Assembly: GCA_047495785.1 (NCBI GenBank)
Contig: JBLDXI010000032.1
Coordinates: 1,798,001 to 1,862,000, forward strand
Direction: 5' to 3'
Length of the DNA: 64,000 nucleotides
Origin: Lepidodermella squamata
Lineage: Eukaryota; Gastrotricha
Part shown: piece by piece, positions 1 through 12,433 of the stretch
Layout of the letters: each line of letters opens with the position of its first letter
Position numbering within the stretch: position 1 is the stretch's first letter
Notes under the pieces: generated by a model
What the model saw: the letters and a program-made list of their open reading frames with translations, nothing else
Databases searched by the model: none
What the model was told of the DNA's origin: nothing
Program-made: the position numbers and the translations under genes

Positions 1-516
1 GAACAATCAAATTGTCGGTTATAACAACACCCTTGCAGGATTGCAGAGTAGACTAGACGCTGCCGTTGCCGATACGATGAACCTTGAGTCGCAATGGAAT
101 CACATTAAAAACACGGCTGCCAAGAAAACACTGATGCTTGGGAAGATCAAGGTTGCGATCAACAACCTGTACGCTCTCGTTCAGCGCAACATCAATCTAC
201 CAACAACACTTCCGGGCGTTGATGAAGACGACGACAATGGCGACACTGGCGAAGGTGCTCCTGGCTTTGCTCAAACGCAAGACGAACAGCTTGACAGGGT
301 TGGTTATTGAATTTATCGTGATTACTCATGCATGTTATTATCTTGATCGCTAATTAGGTGCGCCAATACCTCGTCAATTTGAATGAAATTGTCGGCGAAG
401 TGAAACGAGTACAATCCCATGCTGTAACGACCGCACCTGTGTCAGAGGAATCGGGTCGCCAAACCAAAACGCCTAACCGCCGAGGTAACAAGAAGAGGGA
501 CCAGTCCTTCATGTAA
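1..516 (+). CDS. CCDC42/CFAP73-family coiled-coil protein, 3' part
   Basis: The gene enters the window already in frame (from base 2) and ends at TAA 514-516. Two exons are visible, up to 298 and 358-516, joined by a 59-bp GT-AG intron in phase 0. The translation has the block WNHIKNTAAKKTLMLGKIK followed by a run predicting a coiled coil and, after the splice, VRQYLVNLNEIV. This pattern is what I know from the C-terminal half of CCDC42/CFAP73 (Chlamydomonas MIA2) proteins, which belong to the axonemal modifier-of-inner-arms complex and the sperm tail. The tail is basic and low in complexity (RRGNKKRD). The N-terminal half lies outside the window. Inference: the animal has motile cilia or flagellated sperm. 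Confidence is good for the family, lower for the exact paralogue. Confidence 0.72.
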
Positions 517-1626
517 AAACTGAAATGATATTTTCAATATGAAATCATAAATTTTATGCGAGCACGCTGTGTTATTAGTCTCTTGCTCGTAATTTTTGTT
601 GTATGAATAAAGCGTTTTTTGCATACATAATGAATTTTGACTCAGGCGTAGCAAGTTAAACAAAAATTGTAGCGAGCCAGTTGTATTGCGAAACCAGAAA
701 AAATAGGCTATAGCTGGTTACTGAGAGCTCATCGTAATACTTCAAATATAACTGATGCGCTAAGCTTCCCGCTGTTTTTTTCTAGAAAGAGAGGCATCTG
801 CGGGCAATATAAATAATCCATCGCGCGCCTTATTTTTCAGCAACGAATATAACGAGCTCGGATTCCCGTTTGGATGAATAGACCGCAAACGCACGTCGCC
901 GTTTTAAATATAATTATGCTTATTATCCATCGGCCTTGTGCTCCCTTGTATTTTTTTACCCTGTAATATAAATGAATAGTTGCAATATGCTTGCTTGCTA
1001 AGGTGGATTTCGGATATAAAAGAATTGACCGTTTTTGACGTATCTTCTATTTATTATACTAACATTTCCAAACAATGTAAGTGGTTAGTTTGACAGAAGA
1101 TTTTGCCAATTTCTATCATAATAATTCACCTGGATAATAAGCGACTGCACACAGATTCCATGTGACTACATCAGAATTGTTGGCGGTGATCAAAATGATG
1201 ATGGCAAAGTTTATGTGAACACATCACTTGGATACGTTTGCATATGAATAGATATAAACATAATCGAAACACAGCAATCACGTGTGTATTATAGGGTTTG
1301 AATTACATTAATTCGAAGACTTGCTTAAAGCGTAATTTATAATAATAATAATACAGAACAACCTCACATATCGAAACGGGCACAGGCAAAAAATCAAAGT
1401 CGCGTTTACGTATGATCACACACAGTTAAACCTTGCATGATAATACGCGATGACGTGCTACGATTTATCCAGGAGGACGAAAAAGCGGACTACATGAAGA
1501 GAGGAAATTAAAATTTCGGCCTATTTTAGTCATTCACCTACAACTGATACAACATTTTGCGTGTTTTGATAATTTCTTTTGTGACGCTAGTTAAAATTTC
1601 ACCGTGCGTCGTCGTTTTACGAGGCT
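517..1626. other. intergenic, convergent between CCDC42-like gene and VDAC
   Basis: AT-rich sequence between two convergent genes. Apart from the poly(A) signal at 606-611 I see no ORF with coding character, no repeat array and no structured RNA. Confidence 0.5.
606..611 (+). promoter_or_regulatory. poly(A) signal AATAAA of the CCDC42-like gene
   Basis: A canonical AATAAA lies 90 bp after the stop codon of the CCDC42-like gene and is followed by a T-rich stretch. Confidence 0.5.
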
Positions 1627-3438
1627 TTACGCGGACGAGGCGTCGAGGTCGAGGCCGAAGCCCAGCTTGTGGCCACCGTGCGAGAAGTTGCGCACATCGA
1701 CAAGGCCAGACAGGGTAAGCTTGATGCCCGGGCGCAGAGCCTGAACGTAGGCGATGCCTAGGTGGCTGTCGCTGGTCAGCTTCGTCTTGAGATGGGCGTC
1801 CTTGTCCAGCTGGTACTTGGCACCGAAGCTGAAGCGGGTACGGCCAGACGGGTTCAACCAGGCCAGGGTGGCTGCGCCTTCGAGGCGGTCGCTGATCTTG
1901 TGGTAGACCGAGCCTCCGTACTCCTGGCAGTCGTTGACGTAGGTATGGAGGGTGAAGTCCGAAGCGCAGTAGCCGAGGCTGAAGGCGTTGCGGGTCATCT
2001 TCGAGCGGAGCAAGTCCAGACCGACTTGAACACCACCCAACCAGCCGTTGTAGCCGACAACAGCTCCGGCGTTGGTGTTCGCGTTAGATAGGAATCCTCC
2101 GGTCGAGCCAGCGGCGGCCGGCGCCAAGTCAGTATCGATAGCGGCATGGACAAAGTCGTTCTTCAACGCAACCTTCACCTTGACGTTCTTCTTGCTATTA
2201 ATAAAAATAAGAAAAGTTAATGATGCGGAAAACAAATTGGTAGAAGTTAGTATTAAAAATTAGATTCAGAAGAGATAATGCGTGAAGTGGGGCGTACCAA
2301 CTTTCGGACGGTTCAGACGCGGCCTTGAAGCGCCCTCGAACGTCAACTCGACACTGCAATTTCTCAAAAGACGGGAACGAGGTTTTGTGCGATGCGTTCA
2401 CGCCGACTTGTCGCACTATTGACAAGTTGCTTTGCGCAAATAGAGACATGTTTAATCATTTGGTAACACTCGTGCCACCATCGGCAACAGCTGAATCAGC
2501 CGATTAACGAGTGGGTTGCCTTTATAGACGGACCACGTTCGGAATCAATAACGCAGCTGGTTTCGGCTTCGCTGCGCCTTATATAGTGTGCACCATCAAT
2601 GCCCGCAACGACACACGTGAGTTTGGGTGCGCTTCCCGGCGGGGCATTATTAGCGCCTTACAAAGCAAAGATGTGGGACGCCGCGTAATAGACGCCAATC
2701 ATTTCAATATGTAAACAATCTCTTTACAGAAAACCTCAATGTAAACGACAAGATGACCCTAAGAAACTCGCTGCGCGGAAAATTTATGGTGTCAACTGCG
2801 TACATCTTTTCAGTGGTCAGCTATTGACGGCGATTTCGGAGCGAACTCTCGGGGCATTGAAAGAGGCATTTCAAAGAACACGCAGCAGACTTCAAGAGAA
2901 CGCCGGAGTAGCATCAATTGACAAGACAAAACAAATAGGTCATAGTATATCGGGGTATCGTGAAATAAACTCCACGGAAATAGAAAGCGGTTTAAAAAAA
3001 AATGAAAGCTTACTCGGTAACAGGAGACAGAGCGGTTTCAAGGCCGACCTTCAAGCCCTTGACAAGCTTGTCTTCGACGGTGGCTTCCGTGGTGATGACA
3101 TTATCAGTGTTCCACTTTTCGGAAACCGAGATACCTGAGAAAAAACGCGTGATGCCTTTTCTTTAGAGTAAATTAGAACGAGCATACCGTGTTCCTTCCA
3201 AGCATGCTTGGTTTCGAGATGGCCGTAAGCGGCACCAGTGTCATGGCACTGGCTACCTTCGACCTTGAACTCAACACCGCTCTTTGACTTGGTAGTGGCA
3301 TTGACCTTCCAGGAGCCGTAGTCTATAGCAATAAAATTAGTAAAGCGAATGACTTCTGCATAATTACTTACTGAAGTCCTTTGACAGCAAGTCGCGGGAA
3401 ACCTTGCCAAGATCTGCGAAGTTCGGTGGAATCGGCAT
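1627..3438 (-). CDS. VDAC: Voltage-dependent anion channel (mitochondrial porin)
   Basis: Four minus-strand exons give 296 residues: 3372-3438, 3188-3322, 3014-3134 and 1627-2194, with phases 1, 1 and 2. The product starts MPIPPNFADLGK, the usual porin N-terminal helix, and ends with the porin signature KPGIKLTLSGL-like segment (here RPGIKLTLSGLVDVRNF) and GGHKLGFGLDLD. Family length is about 283. VDAC forms the 19-strand beta-barrel of the mitochondrial outer membrane that passes ATP, ADP and metabolites. Three introns are short or moderate, but the third (2195-3013) is 819 bp, far longer than most introns here; I found no convincing alternative exon in it. The start is the first ATG after an AT-rich leader. 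Confidence 0.93.
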
Positions 3439-5010
3439 TGTGATTAATTAGCAGTGGGATAAATAACGGCTTATATAATAATAACTTATTTCCTACCATT
3501 AAATGCAGAAGTCATAGGAGCGTGTTCACAACGGGGGCAATTTGCTGGCATGGCAGCGAAAAAAAGCAAAAGCGTGAATAAGAGAACAGTAACCAATCAT
3601 TACATACAAACATGACACTGGTTAGCAGCTTGCATATTATAGATAATAACGGGTGGGAAATGGCGTTTTAAAAATATTCAAATTCAAAAAACTGCTAACT
3701 GCTTGGCACGACTTAACCTAGATATCGACTAGCAGCAATACGACGTCCTGAAATACCTCGTACACGTATCAAATAAGCAGTTGCCTGCTGCCTACAAGCG
3801 CTAATGCAAGGGCTGAAAGCAGATTGAGTCAGTTCAAATACTAAAGTTTTGATTAACAGTTAAAATACAAGAGAAGAAAACAGTTCAACGGTCGACGCTT
3901 GTGGTTTAGGCCCTGAAATCCTATGTCCCATAAAACACGTGAATTCAGTAGCTAAATGAAAATAAAAAGGAAAGTAATTTACAGATACCGCAATGCATTA
4001 CATGCTCAAAGCAGGATTGTCAGTTTAGCAAAAAATCATTATGTATCGTGTAGCAATTAACCATGTCCTATTTCTCAGATGCCAAGAAACACGAATATAC
4101 ACTCAAAATAGCGTCGCTTCTGCGCTATTTTCGCATCAGTAAATTTGTTATAATAACACAGTATCTAGCAGTAGCAACAGGTGCTGGGCAGTAGCCCTCA
4201 CCTGCGCAAGAGCCCACCGTAAGAGGGCATTGATGCCGAAGGGCCATTCAACTTACCGCCGCGCGATGTGAAACCGCCTCGTTTTTAGCATCAAGCGCGC
4301 GCCACTTGCAAAACTTGACAGATATTAATCATAATTTGATTAAATAGATATTAAGCATACAATATTGTATGCAATAGGAAATATTTTTTAAAGCATGCTA
4401 GAAAAGCGCGCGATCAAAGTGTCCGCTGTCGCTGGTTCAGGGCTCGGGCGCCGCTAACGGCAGGCTTTTTACGTGCGGGTGCCGGGCGCCGTTGTGTTGC
4501 TGGGCGTTAATCTGCCTCCAAAAACTCGCCAGGACCTTCGTACCATTGCGTGATCATAGATTTACCTTGGTAAATTTCAAATTGAAGGTATCTTTTGGCT
4601 GCGGACGTCGTGGGAGCAGGCTGGAGCAGAAAAAGTGGATGGATGGATTATGGATTTAAAGCCCAATCACCATTTACCATCTCTGGTGGTAGCCATGGGC
4701 TGAGGGTTGATATGATAGAGCAGCCCGCTCATCACAAGTGATGGTTTTCACGGGTGCTATCCGTCAGAATTAATTTATGATGTGTTGAAGCTCGAGGCTG
4801 AAAGAGAGCAATACGAAGTGGTTTAATCACGTAGCAAAGCAGGGCATTGCACGTATCGCCATTGCTTGATTGCTTGAGCTGACCTTGATCACCATTTTTA
4901 CTTTCATTTCGTCGCTAGAAATTAGAGGAAGCAATACCCGTTCGTACGATGTTCACTTGTAAATAGGAGAATGTTTCTGTGCCTAGGAATTTACTGTTAC
5001 TGTCAACATT
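3439..5010. other. intergenic, divergent between VDAC and eIF4E
   Basis: About 1.6 kb holding the upstream regions of two divergent genes. A locally GC-rich part with several GCGC/CGCG clusters lies near 4255-4510; the rest is AT-rich. No ORF of coding character. An acceptor-like site just upstream of the eIF4E ATG (around 4984) suggests a 5' UTR intron or a trans-splice site. Confidence 0.45.
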
Positions 5011-5873
5011 ATGTCTGCTGCTGAACCAGACTTTGAACGTCTTGCTGCGGCTCAGCCTTCGACTGGTGCCGGCCCGCAACCTAACACTTCTGTGAAACAC
5101 CCTCTTCAGAACCGTTGGACGTTTTGGTACAAGCAACCTCAGTCCGGCAAGAGTGCTGATTGGTCGAAAGCTTTAGTGAAAATAGTCGATATCGATACCG
5201 TTGAAGACTTCTGGGCGTTAGTCTCTTCTGTCGAGTGATGCTGAATTTTATAAAACTTGAACTATCGTTTTAGGTTGATCAACAACGTGAAAGATCCTGC
5301 TAGCCTTCAAAACAACAGTTCATATATGCTCTTCAAGGTTAGTTGTAAAACATTTTGAAACATTGAAAACACTATTATCTCTCTAGACTACAACGTTACC
5401 CGAATGGGAACACCCCGACAATGCCAACGGTTTAAAAGTCGAAATCCCTGTCCCACCGAAATTGGCCATGAATAAATCTGTAAATGATATGTGGGAAGAA
5501 CTTCTCATGGTCTTGATCGGCGAGCAACTTGGAAATGCATCTGAGTATATCAACGGTGCGTGGGTCAATATTCGTGCGAAAGGCAATCGCTTCGAAATCT
5601 GGATTAAGCAATCTTTACCCAAAGAACTTCTCAGCGAAATGTGGTATGTTGAGATTTTCAATTTAAGGGGTACTTGAACGGCGTATTCTTTTTGTAGCAT
5701 CGGTCTTAAAGGTCTCCTACAAGAAGCTCCATCTCTCTCATCGGTTGGCAATGCGCTCAGAATCACTTGCACGGTAAATTCACGCATATTATTTACTGCG
5801 TTTGGTATAATTCAATTTTTGATACATTCTACAGCGATTAGGCGGAAATAACGATACTTTGTTCGAATGTTAG
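5011..5873 (+). CDS. eIF4E: Eukaryotic translation initiation factor 4E
   Basis: Five exons (5011-5216, 5274-5337, 5387-5643, 5698-5773, 5835-5873) give 213 residues, the usual eIF4E length. The prot starts its fold with HPLQNRWTFWY, then VEDFWAL, and PEWE, which supplies the Trp and Glu of the m7G-cap sandwich; a second Trp (SADW) takes the place of the other cap-stacking residue, and IWIKQ supplies the conserved C-terminal Trp. WEELLMVLIGEQ is the dorsal helix that binds eIF4G and 4E-BPs. It keeps Trp, not Tyr, at the first cap position, so a class I factor is likelier than 4E-HP. The C-terminal end (RLGGNNDTLFEC) is divergent from the usual basic tail. The final exon is only 12 codons and is the least certain part. 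Confidence 0.9.
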
Positions 5874-7766
5874 TCAGTTTTTATCGGTCCGTGGTATTCC
5901 AATTCGAATCAAGTGCAAAAGCCCGGCTTCTTATGAAACGCTCTTTCTACAATTGGTGTCGTTGCCATTTATTGAAAACATTTTCGCTGACGAGTGTCTT
6001 CAGTGTGCACGCTTACCACAAGCAAAGACATTGAATTTGTATGTATACTATTATGATGCATATGAAAATATAAATACGTTCTATGTTGGGGGTTCTTGAA
6101 GCGGTTCAAATTCTCTATTAGTTTTTTTCCCTTCTGCGTACTAGTTGCAATAGAATCATTGAATGATATGAGACCCGTTTTCGTTTTGTACAGTTTGTCT
6201 TGATCGACGCTCAAGCGTCCCAAATCGTACACATCTTGTCTTCTTGAGAGAAACTGATGTACTGCTCTTATTAAAGCTAAAATGAATGTTCTTAATGAAT
6301 GAAGGTGAATACGTCTTGAGCCTTTGATATAAAAAAGCATTAAAAATTCGAAAAGGCTGGTTTGATATTCCACACTACGCTTTCGCTCACTGCGACTACC
6401 GATGGTTATCATTATTAATATTATTATTATTATTTACTACGTTGCTATGTATTCTGAGTCTGCGAGTCGCCAGATCGCATTCTTTCCGACTCAGCTGAAA
6501 ATGAGTGAGCGGGACCGGCTGATAGCGATTTCTCAGATTAAACATAATAAAAGACAAATGTCGTAAATACGTATAGTTTATTGTTGTTGTTTTCGTCTTC
6601 CAAATTCAATTGTGTAAGCTTCAGTCAAACACGAACAGAACATTACAACATAATTCGCGCATTAAAAGACATCCCAAAATTATATTTTTGTTGCTTTCCA
6701 TGTGATGAAGATAATAATAATTAATATGACGGTTCCGGTATTTTACAGAAGTGCGCCTCAGGGCACATGCGCATAAGTTAGGTATCTGGGCGCAGAGGAA
6801 GTTAGGGTTATTATTCATGTGGGATAAGGAGTGAACGGAAGTAAATCAGAAACTCGTTTCAAAAAAGCATTTCAGGTGTGACGTCGGCATTTAAAAGCGC
6901 TAAAATAGCCCACTCCACTGAATCAATTAATACAATTCGAATAAATGAAAAAACTATTGCAATAATTTTTCTAATTATAGAAATATATCATCAAGTCGTG
7001 AGAATAATATTAACATTTGCTTTTACTTGGGCACAGATGAATGGGCGATAGCTATAAAGTGATTGCGCGTGTCATCTTTTTGAGAAAAAATAAACGAACG
7101 AACACGTTTGCCTCTACTTGAATAAAACTATCACGCAGACTATTTCTCAAGCTGGATTTACGCAGTCATAGAATAATAATAAAGATTATATATGCATAAC
7201 AGTTGATCCACGAAAATTGTTATTGTTGCGATTAGAGCTAAGAAGTGAGTGTGCGGTCTCGCGCCAGCGATTGGAATCATCGCGAGAGTTCCACGGACTA
7301 CGAAAAGAGACGCAAATCGACAATATCGATATAGGTATAAGTAGTAATCAAAGTATAAACAGTTTTTTCCAACTAAGTTATTATTATTTGGAGCTTTCAA
7401 TTGAAAATAATCACGTTTTTGCTGATAGAATTTCGTGCAACGATGAAAAAGGTGGTTTATTGACTCGTCTCCCCGAAATTGTTTGCGTTAGCAAGTAAGC
7501 CCTGAAGAGCTTTCTGAATGAATAATAATAATAGTAATAGAGATAAGTCGCATTTCCCCCAAGTGACGAATATACGATTAAAATCCTCGGCAATCGGATT
7601 TTTGACAATACAAGGTTACAGTAATAAAGTTGGTCACAACAGTGAACAAAGCGCAAAGAAAGAAGAGCAAGAACTTTAATAACAGTAGTAGTACTTTTAG
7701 TAGAAGAAGATTTTCAGTGAAAACATTTGTTTCGAAGGTGTTATTTTAAAGACTCCCGATAAAATT
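5874..7766. other. intergenic, convergent between eIF4E and epsin
   Basis: AT-rich, about 1.9 kb, with short (ATT)n and (AAT)n tracts and no supported gene. A 147-codon minus-strand ORF at 5969-6412 has no recognisable domain and was not called. Confidence 0.45.
6411..6434. repeat. (ATT)n microsatellite
   Basis: Imperfect run of ATT units, direct reading of the sequence. Confidence 0.8.
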
Positions 7767-10700
7767 TCAAGCTAGAAAAGGGTTCGTCGTTGCATTGGCA
7801 GGTGGGCGCATCGACCCGCTGGGAGTGCCGTACATCGGCGTGGCCGCGCTCATCGGCATCATCGGCGCCTGTTGGCCACCAGCCGCCGGGGTTGGTTGCA
7901 GGAGTCCGGAGAACCCGACCGGGGCGTAGCCCGCGCCGTACTGCGGCTGGTCTTGCTGAGCGAGCCGGCCGATCGGCATCTTATTCTGGTGCGAAGTCTG
8001 CGCCGAAAACGGGTTAGCAGTCTGGTTCGAGCCGGTAGTTAGCGCGAACGGGTTCGATGTTTTGAAGGATACCTGCGACTGAACCAGCTGGTCGAGGTTA
8101 ACCAGCCGCGCGTTGTCGCCCAGAAAGTCTTGCGCCGTTTTCGGACGGGGTGGTTGCGGGTTCGCTGGCAAGTTATTCACCCCATTGTTGTTGCCGCCGA
8201 TCGAAAGGTGCTCAAACGACCCGGATAACTGGTTTGAATTATCATTGCCGCCGAACAAGCCGATCGGCTGTGAGTGGGAGACGGGTGAGACGCCCTGGCT
8301 GCGGGTCTGGTGGCTACTGTCGGGTTTCAGCGGGGAGGCCCATGGGTCGCTCGAAATAACAGCAGCGGCTGCGATACTGGGAGCGGCGGGTGCCGGGGCG
8401 GCCCACGGGTCTGGCGCGGCAGCGTACCGGTTCGGCTCGGGAGCAGCAGGAACCGAACCCCACGGGTCCGACGAGGTGGTTCGTGAAGCTGAGGCAGCAG
8501 CTACCGGCATAGTCGCAGCTTGGCTGGGTCCACTTGCCCATGGGTCGGCAGCAGCAGCAGCTGGAGGGGAGGCTGTGAAACAAAATAATTGGTTTCAATA
8601 GGCAGTTAATACCAATAAAATTTGCTACTAGATGAATTACAAATAAACCCACAAAAGCTCGTATAAAAATCATCGATTAACTATCAGACTATCAATTGCG
8701 AAATTTGTCAATTTTTTATAGCCAAAACCCTGGATTTACTGCCGCAAAATTTAGCCTTTGGCGTGAGTTTTCTTCGATTCTCCAATCTTATTCGAAATCA
8801 TTTAGCATCAGTCTTAATCAAAATAACGTCGACTATTGGTTTTGCATTTTCTAGAAAGATTATTCATTTTCAGATATTATTCATAGGCAACATCAGCAAG
8901 CAAAACATGAATAGAGCTATTATTCTAATGCGCCTATTTACTGAATGATGATTCATCAAGTCATAATAGACTGTACCTACAATTTGACCTAGATTTTCGC
9001 CCCTAAAAGCCTGCCAAGTTGGGTGCACCATAATATAGCAACTGATCAGAATGGGTTTCTCCTTTTTCTCGAAGAATTATGATCCAACTTAATTAAATGA
9101 TTTGTTTCGGAACTTTTTTAATAATTGACAATGAACAATGAAACTTACAAAATGGGTCGCCGAAACTCTGATTGGCGCCGGTTGATCGAAGTGGAGTGTT
9201 GCCAAAGCTGGGCGCTGCTGATGGCCCCGCGCCCCAAGGGTCGGTCGACTGGAATGGGGCTTGTTGGTAGCTGGAACCGCCGAACGCGCCCTTGGGCTGA
9301 AAGTCTGACGTAACATCGACTAGAGATGGCTGGATAACGGCAAACAAAAAAATTAATTAAACAACAAATAATTACCGTCAACAAATGTTACGAGGCAAAA
9401 TAATGAGGTTACAAATGAGAAGTAGAATTAGATCGTGGAACACCTTTTGTTTAGCGTTTCAACCTGCAGTGAGCCCGCTGCTAAAATGCTAAATGCTTTG
9501 TTAACTCTGCGCCGGCTGTCAAGTACTGAACAAAAGCAACATAAGTGCACGTTGTTAATAATGATTTAGACGCAAAATTTTTGCAAGGTAACGCAAAGTT
9601 TTAGTATAATTCCACCGCGAAAAAGAACACCATAACAAAATAACGCTCGTAAAAGTTCAGTAATAATATGAATAATTTAATATTAAGCCCAAAAGCACAA
9701 GGTGAGCGCTACAGCAAAGTGATGATCACTTAAAGTAAACAAGATCGAAAGAAACACCACCGGTGCATAAAAAATTTGGGCCTAGATCAACTCACCACAG
9801 AGCCAGCTCGTCGCCGGTACTAAGAGACCATAGCATTGAGGTTAAATTATAATGTGAGGCATTCAATATATTTAAAACGTGATTTTTTCACGATGAAAAA
9901 TCAATTTCTGGACGCTAGGCATAGATTCAAACGGCAAAAATTACCTCGTTTTGGCTTTGTTCAAGAGCCATTTCAAGCCGAAGATTGTCGTTCTGAATCT
10001 TCTTCACATCGCGATCGTGCTCTTCTTTGCTGAGCGCGAGTGCCAATTGCAGCTGCAGTTCTTCCTCGCCGGCTGTTTGCGGCCGAGCAATTTCCAATTC
10101 GTTGGACAGTTTCCGCGCCGCAGCACCCGCCTGAGGCCGGCTGCTTGAGCCTGCGCTTTCACGGCCCAGTTCATAAGTGCTCTGACTGCCTGTGAGTCCA
10201 GTCTGAAAATGACGACGAAAAATTTATCAAAAAATCCAGCTTAATTTAGCTGCCCGAAAAAAATAGACAAAGCGGGTGTGAGTGCGGATGGCAAGCGTTT
10301 GTGCGCAGGTGTATATATATACGGAAAAGCAGGTAGAAAGCATCCCGAAGAGAGCGAAAAACAAGGGACAAACATGTGACCGCGAGGAAGGCTGCAGGCT
10401 ATTGCGGCCACCGCCTGGGGTGCCCGACGCCGCACCGCCGTCCATGCCATCGATAGGAACCGAGTTGGCACTGGAAGGTCGTGGAGGCTGGCCGTTACCG
10501 AACTCGTCACCCAACTCCTAGCCACGCCAAACGATGTTGTGGAAAGCAAATCACGCATAGATAAAAGGGAGACAAACAACAACAAACAATGCATTTAATG
10601 AAGCAACAAATTAAATTCAGGTGTTAAATTTTTTACAAGGCGAGACACTACGTTTAAGCAACGCAATTAGGGTTTTAGAGGACAACATTCAGGGTGAGAG

Positions 10701-11277
10701 ACAACTAAAATTTAGCGAAAAATTGCTGGTTATAACATACCCCGTGGCTGCCGTAATTGTGTCGCATCCGATCACGGGCTTTCATCGCTTTTTGCCTCTC
10801 GTTCTTCAAGCGATCGTCGTCTTTCAACAACGCGACCAACTGCTTCGCCCGTTCTCGCACATTTTTACCCTGGTCCTTCTCCGCCTCCCAGTACTGGAAA
10901 GTTGTCAGTGTTTCTATGGCATAAATATTTTCTTTGCATTGCTGGGCGACTTTGTCATTTCCGGTCTGAAAAATGCGAAAATAATAGCTAAATATTCCAC
11001 CTTAATTAAAATTATTTCTTACTTTGACGAGGTAATCTAGAAGGACTAGTGCCTTGTAAACATGTCGCCAGTTTTTGCCGTGGTCGTTAATTCGACGCCA
11101 GATCATCTGCATAATTTCGCCGAAAGCAACCACGTTATTTGTCATCTCGGCGATTTGCGTCATCAAGGTGGAGGACGGACCCCATGGATCGTTCGACGTC
11201 GCCTCACGCACTTTCACCTGCGCCTCGCTGTAGTTGTAGACAAAGTTTTTGAAATTCCGCCGCACTGTTGTGGCCAT
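7767..11277 (-). CDS. Epsin, ENTH-domain endocytic adaptor
   Basis: Six exons (11023-11277, 10741-10965, 10374-10517, 9945-10202, 9149-9329, 7767-8572) give 622 residues. Exons 1-2 encode the ENTH domain: NYSEAQVKVREATSNDPWGP and DHGKNWRHVYKALVLLDYL, a PI(4,5)P2-binding membrane-bending module. Exon 4 has two ubiquitin-interacting motifs (EEELQLQLALALSKEE and a second around LRLEMALEQSQ). Exons 5-6 carry at least five DPW motifs that bind AP2, a clathrin-box-like LVNLD in FLGDNARLVNLDQLV, and three NPF motifs that bind EH domains, the last near the C-terminus (NPFLA). The order ENTH-UIM-DPW-clathrin box-NPF is that of epsins, so its role is clathrin-mediated endocytosis of ubiquitinated cargo. 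All phases match. The donor after exon 3 (gtttgt) is the weakest site. Confidence 0.94.
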
Positions 11278-11644
11278 ATTGTTGGGTCGAAATAGTAAAA
11301 AACGGTCAAGACAAGCTAGCTAAGATGTGACGAATAATTTAATTAGTGTCTTCAATATCAACAAATGTTTAAAACATTTGATTCTAAAAATATAAAAACA
11401 CGCAATAATTATTATTATTCAGGTAATCGAAACTAGAAGGGAGCTTTATTCGGCGAATAACAATAAGAGTGCGTTGAATGTGTTATTACGACACATCTCT
11501 CGAATAATCATCTTGACTTAAACAACCTAATGCGATTGGTATAGAATACCAGGTATTGTAAGTTCAACTCGGGTTGCCTGTAATTAACACATGTTTCGGC
11601 CAATAACTTGTTGTTATCGTCGCAATCGTATTTCGTCGGGTTTT
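11278..11644. other. spacer between CHCHD2/10 and epsin
   Basis: 367 bp between two minus-strand genes. It holds a minus-strand AATAAA at 11445-11450, about 195 bp after the CHCHD2/10 stop, and otherwise AT-rich sequence that should include the epsin promoter. Confidence 0.5.
11445..11450 (-). promoter_or_regulatory. poly(A) signal AATAAA of the CHCHD2/10 gene
   Basis: TTTATT on the plus strand reads AATAAA on the minus strand, downstream of the CHCHD2/10 stop. Confidence 0.4.
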
Positions 11645-12100
11645 TTACATGCCGTAACGGGAACGGCACTGCTTCCACGCGTCCTGAAAGCCTTGGCACA
11701 AGGTGATGTCAGCCTGGCCCTTCGAACAAGTCAAAAACTGGTCAAGCTCGTAGCTGCAAACGTCTTGCTGTTGTGGTTGTTGGTAAGGCTGGGGCGCGAC
11801 TGGTTGCTGAGCAGCGGCCACGGCCGGCTCGCTATTTCCACCGCCGCTTCCGGTCAAGGCATGGCCGATGGTGTGACCAACCGCAGAACCGACCGCCACA
11901 CCGGCGGCTGTGGTCGCCATCTGGGCGAAGAGACCGGGTTGACGGGGAGCAGCCATAGCCGACGGGGCCTGCTGCATCGGCATCGGAGCGGCTTGAGGAG
12001 CCACGGCAGGCGCTGTTTGACGAACCGGGGCAGCCGGGGCCGGAGCCGATCGGCCACTTGACATCGTACGGCCACCTCCACCACCACTACGGCGCGGCAT
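11645..12100 (-). CDS. CHCHD2/CHCHD10-type twin CX9C mitochondrial protein
   Basis: Single-exon gene of 151 residues, equal to the usual length of CHCHD2. The order of parts is typical: a basic N-terminus (MPRRSGGGGGR) that can act as a mitochondrial targeting segment, an Ala/Pro/Gln-rich region, a hydrophobic Gly/Ala helix (TTAAGVAVGSAVGHTIGHA), and a C-terminal CHCH domain with two CX9C motifs (CSYELDQFLTC and CQGFQDAWKQC) whose cysteines form two disulfides in the intermembrane space after import by MIA40. Family members associate with MICOS and respiratory complex IV and can move to the nucleus under stress. I cannot separate CHCHD2 from CHCHD10. It lies between epsin and ATG3 on the same strand, with no introns. 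Confidence 0.92.
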   Translation of the reverse strand: MPRRSGGGGGRTMSSGRSAPAPAAPVRQTAPAVAPQAAPMPMQQAPSAMAAPRQPGLFAQMATTAAGVAVGSAVGHTIGHALTGSGGGNSEPAVAAAQQPVAPQPYQQPQQQDVCSYELDQFLTCSKGQADITLCQGFQDAWKQCRSRYGM

Positions 12101-12433
12101 TGTAAAAATTAAAATTCAACTGTTTCAAAAATCTAAAAATAGTTAATAACAATTATGCGAAAGCAATCTTTACTATATTATAGTTGATTCGTCATAACTT
12201 TAACTTTAAAAGACCAATGGCAAGTAGTAGAAATCATGAAGAAATAAACATGCACCCTTGATATCAACGAAAAATCAGTAGGAGCACGATTACCGCTTTT
12301 AGTGGTAGAAATCATTAAACCGATCAAAATTGCATTTCCCACAAAAAAAACATAGTCATAAAGATGAGCAGGTGTATTTTGAATACACCAGTGCTATTTG
12401 AAAAATGAAAATGTGTATCACCGATTTTAGAAG
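12101..12433. other. spacer between ATG3 and CHCHD2/10
   Basis: 333 bp of AT-rich sequence between two minus-strand genes; nothing recognisable beyond presumed 3' UTR and promoter. Confidence 0.45.

Noticed and set aside
2198-2449. ORF inside the large VDAC intron as an alternative VDAC exon
   Set aside because: The flanking exons join perfectly without it and the translation does not resemble porin.
4600-4760. Dispersed repeat shared with 39600-39720
   Set aside because: Both contain GGATGG runs and a few similar words, but the match is too weak to claim.
5969-6412. 147-codon minus-strand ORF
   Set aside because: No domain, no splice context, AT-rich codon use and an adjacent microsatellite; likely chance.
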